This document shows positions 5,389-6,134 of a stretch of 6,134 nucleotides of DNA, one piece after another. How positions within the stretch are numbered: the stretch's first letter is position 1; every line of letters begins with the position of its first letter. This DNA is from Candidatus Eiseniibacteriota bacterium (GTDB taxonomy: Bacteria; Joyebacterota; Joyebacteria; Joyebacterales; Joyebacteraceae). The DNA is taken from NCBI GenBank assembly GCA_030630395.1, contig DAOVNE010000092.1, positions 1 through 6,134 on the forward strand. Direction: 5' to 3'. Position numbers and translations under genes: made by a program. The notes beneath the pieces were generated by a model, which was not told the DNA's origin, searched no databases, and saw only the letters and a list, made by a program, of their open reading frames with translations.

Positions 5389-6134
5389 CTATCTCAGGAC
5401 AGTCAGTTTTTCCGTGGTGTGACGCTCCCCCGCGTCGAGCCGGCACAGGTATATGCCTGAGGCAACCTCCGCTCCCCTTGAGTCCCGTCCGTCCCACGCA
5501 ATCTCATGAGATCCGGCAACCATCGAGCCGGCGCTAATCTCAGCCACTAATCTGCCACTGACATCGTAGATTCTGAGGCCAACCTTCTCACGGTTAGGGA
5601 GGGTGAACGCGAGTGTGGTCCCACAGCTCGCCGGATTGGGGAACACACTCATGTGCAGTCTCGCCGCTCCGGCCATGGGGACGTCCTCTATTCCGGTGGA
5701 GGTGTTGAGGATGATGAAGCTCCTGGGCGTCCAGGGCTGGTAGACGTCCTGCCCGAACCCGATCATCACGGTCCCGTCATCAGAGATCGCGGTCAGCGAC
5801 TGGATATCGAAGTCGGCAGGCAGAGTAACTCCGTTGTCCGTGAGGAAGTCGTTCAGGTCCACCATCCCAGTTTCTTCCGTCCAGATGAACCCGGCCCACT
5901 GATGCCAGTCGAATCCATTGGTGCCGACGATCACGCTGCCGTCCGCCGTGACGTCGTTGGGGACGACCACGCCGTAGTCGGCGAAGGTCCCGGGGAGCGA
6001 CCCGAGCACGCGCTTCTCCCATGTGGACCCCGTCCACTCCCACGTAGCGGCCTCGGCGAAACGTCTGTCCGCGTTGTACGAGTTGCCGATGACCATTCCG
6101 CCATCGGGACTCACCGCGCTGAGCTCGCAGAACC
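5389..6134 (-). CDS. Secreted HAF-repeat protein with FlgD/T9SS-like C-terminal sorting domain (C-terminal part)
   Basis: The reading frame is open to the right edge, so the N-terminus is missing; 247 complete codons are visible. The front part has repeats of the type found in HAF-family extracellular proteins: ELSAVSPDGGMVIGNS, NDVTADGSVIVGTN, then AGFIWTEETGMVDLNDFL, and LTAISDDGTVMIGFG, a pattern of 'DG..viG' followed by 'F.W....G...L'. The last roughly 90 residues form a C-terminal beta domain: VFPNPASCGTTLAF, GLRIYDVSGRLV, IAWDGRDSRGAEVASGIY and a final TEKLTVLR. This is the FlgD-like/Por secretion (type IX) sorting-domain pattern common in Bacteroidota and other FCB-group bacteria, so the protein is probably exported to the cell surface or medium. 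It is unrelated in function to the nqr operon and is separated from it by a terminator. Substrate and role are unknown. Confidence 0.8.
   Translation of the reverse strand, partial: FCELSAVSPDGGMVIGNSYNADRRFAEAATWEWTGSTWEKRVLGSLPGTFADYGVVVPNDVTADGSVIVGTNGFDWHQWAGFIWTEETGMVDLNDFLTDNGVTLPADFDIQSLTAISDDGTVMIGFGQDVYQPWTPRSFIILNTSTGIEDVPMAGAARLHMSVFPNPASCGTTLAFTLPNREKVGLRIYDVSGRLVAEISAGSMVAGSHEIAWDGRDSRGAEVASGIYLCRLDAGERHTTEKLTVLR

Overview
The window holds one end of a minus-strand operon for a sodium-pumping NADH:quinone oxidoreductase (Na+-NQR), in the classical order nqrA-B-C-D-E-F. All genes read right to left. nqrF runs off the left edge (only its first 63 codons are present). Gene junctions are tight: nqrA/B overlap by 4 bases, nqrB/C and nqrC/D overlap, nqrD/E are 2 bases apart and nqrE/F 7 bases apart. 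Subunits B, C, D and E look standard: both covalent-FMN threonine motifs, the four intramembrane cysteines of NqrD/NqrE, and several functionally studied acidic residues are in place.

NqrA is the unusual subunit. It has NqrA-type N-terminal and middle regions, but near its C-terminus it carries two complete CxxCxxCxxxCP motifs for [4Fe-4S] clusters, as in RnfC; the NqrA proteins of Vibrio type keep only a degenerate remnant there. One middle segment also reads more like RnfC than NqrA. The partial last gene begins like NqrF (one membrane helix, then a [2Fe-2S] ferredoxin domain) and not like RnfB. The complex therefore looks like an Nqr with an Rnf-like front subunit, possibly able to use a second electron donor or route. 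NqrD also has an N-terminal extension with a CxxC-x5-C cluster.

Directly upstream of nqrA (13 bases apart, same strand) is a gene for a small exported protein of 157 residues, tentatively YbjN-like. Upstream of that lies a 322-base intergenic stretch with a candidate promoter and a strong intrinsic terminator. The terminator ends the rightmost gene, the C-terminal part of a secreted protein with HAF-type repeats and a FlgD/T9SS-like C-terminal sorting domain.

The high GC content, the C-terminal sorting domain (PNP start, IYDVSGR, WDGRD, ASGIY) and the Nqr type suggest a bacterium of the wider FCB group, such as Eisenbacteria, Krumholzibacteriota or a related candidate phylum. This is inference from style only; no rRNA or other phylogenetic marker is present.
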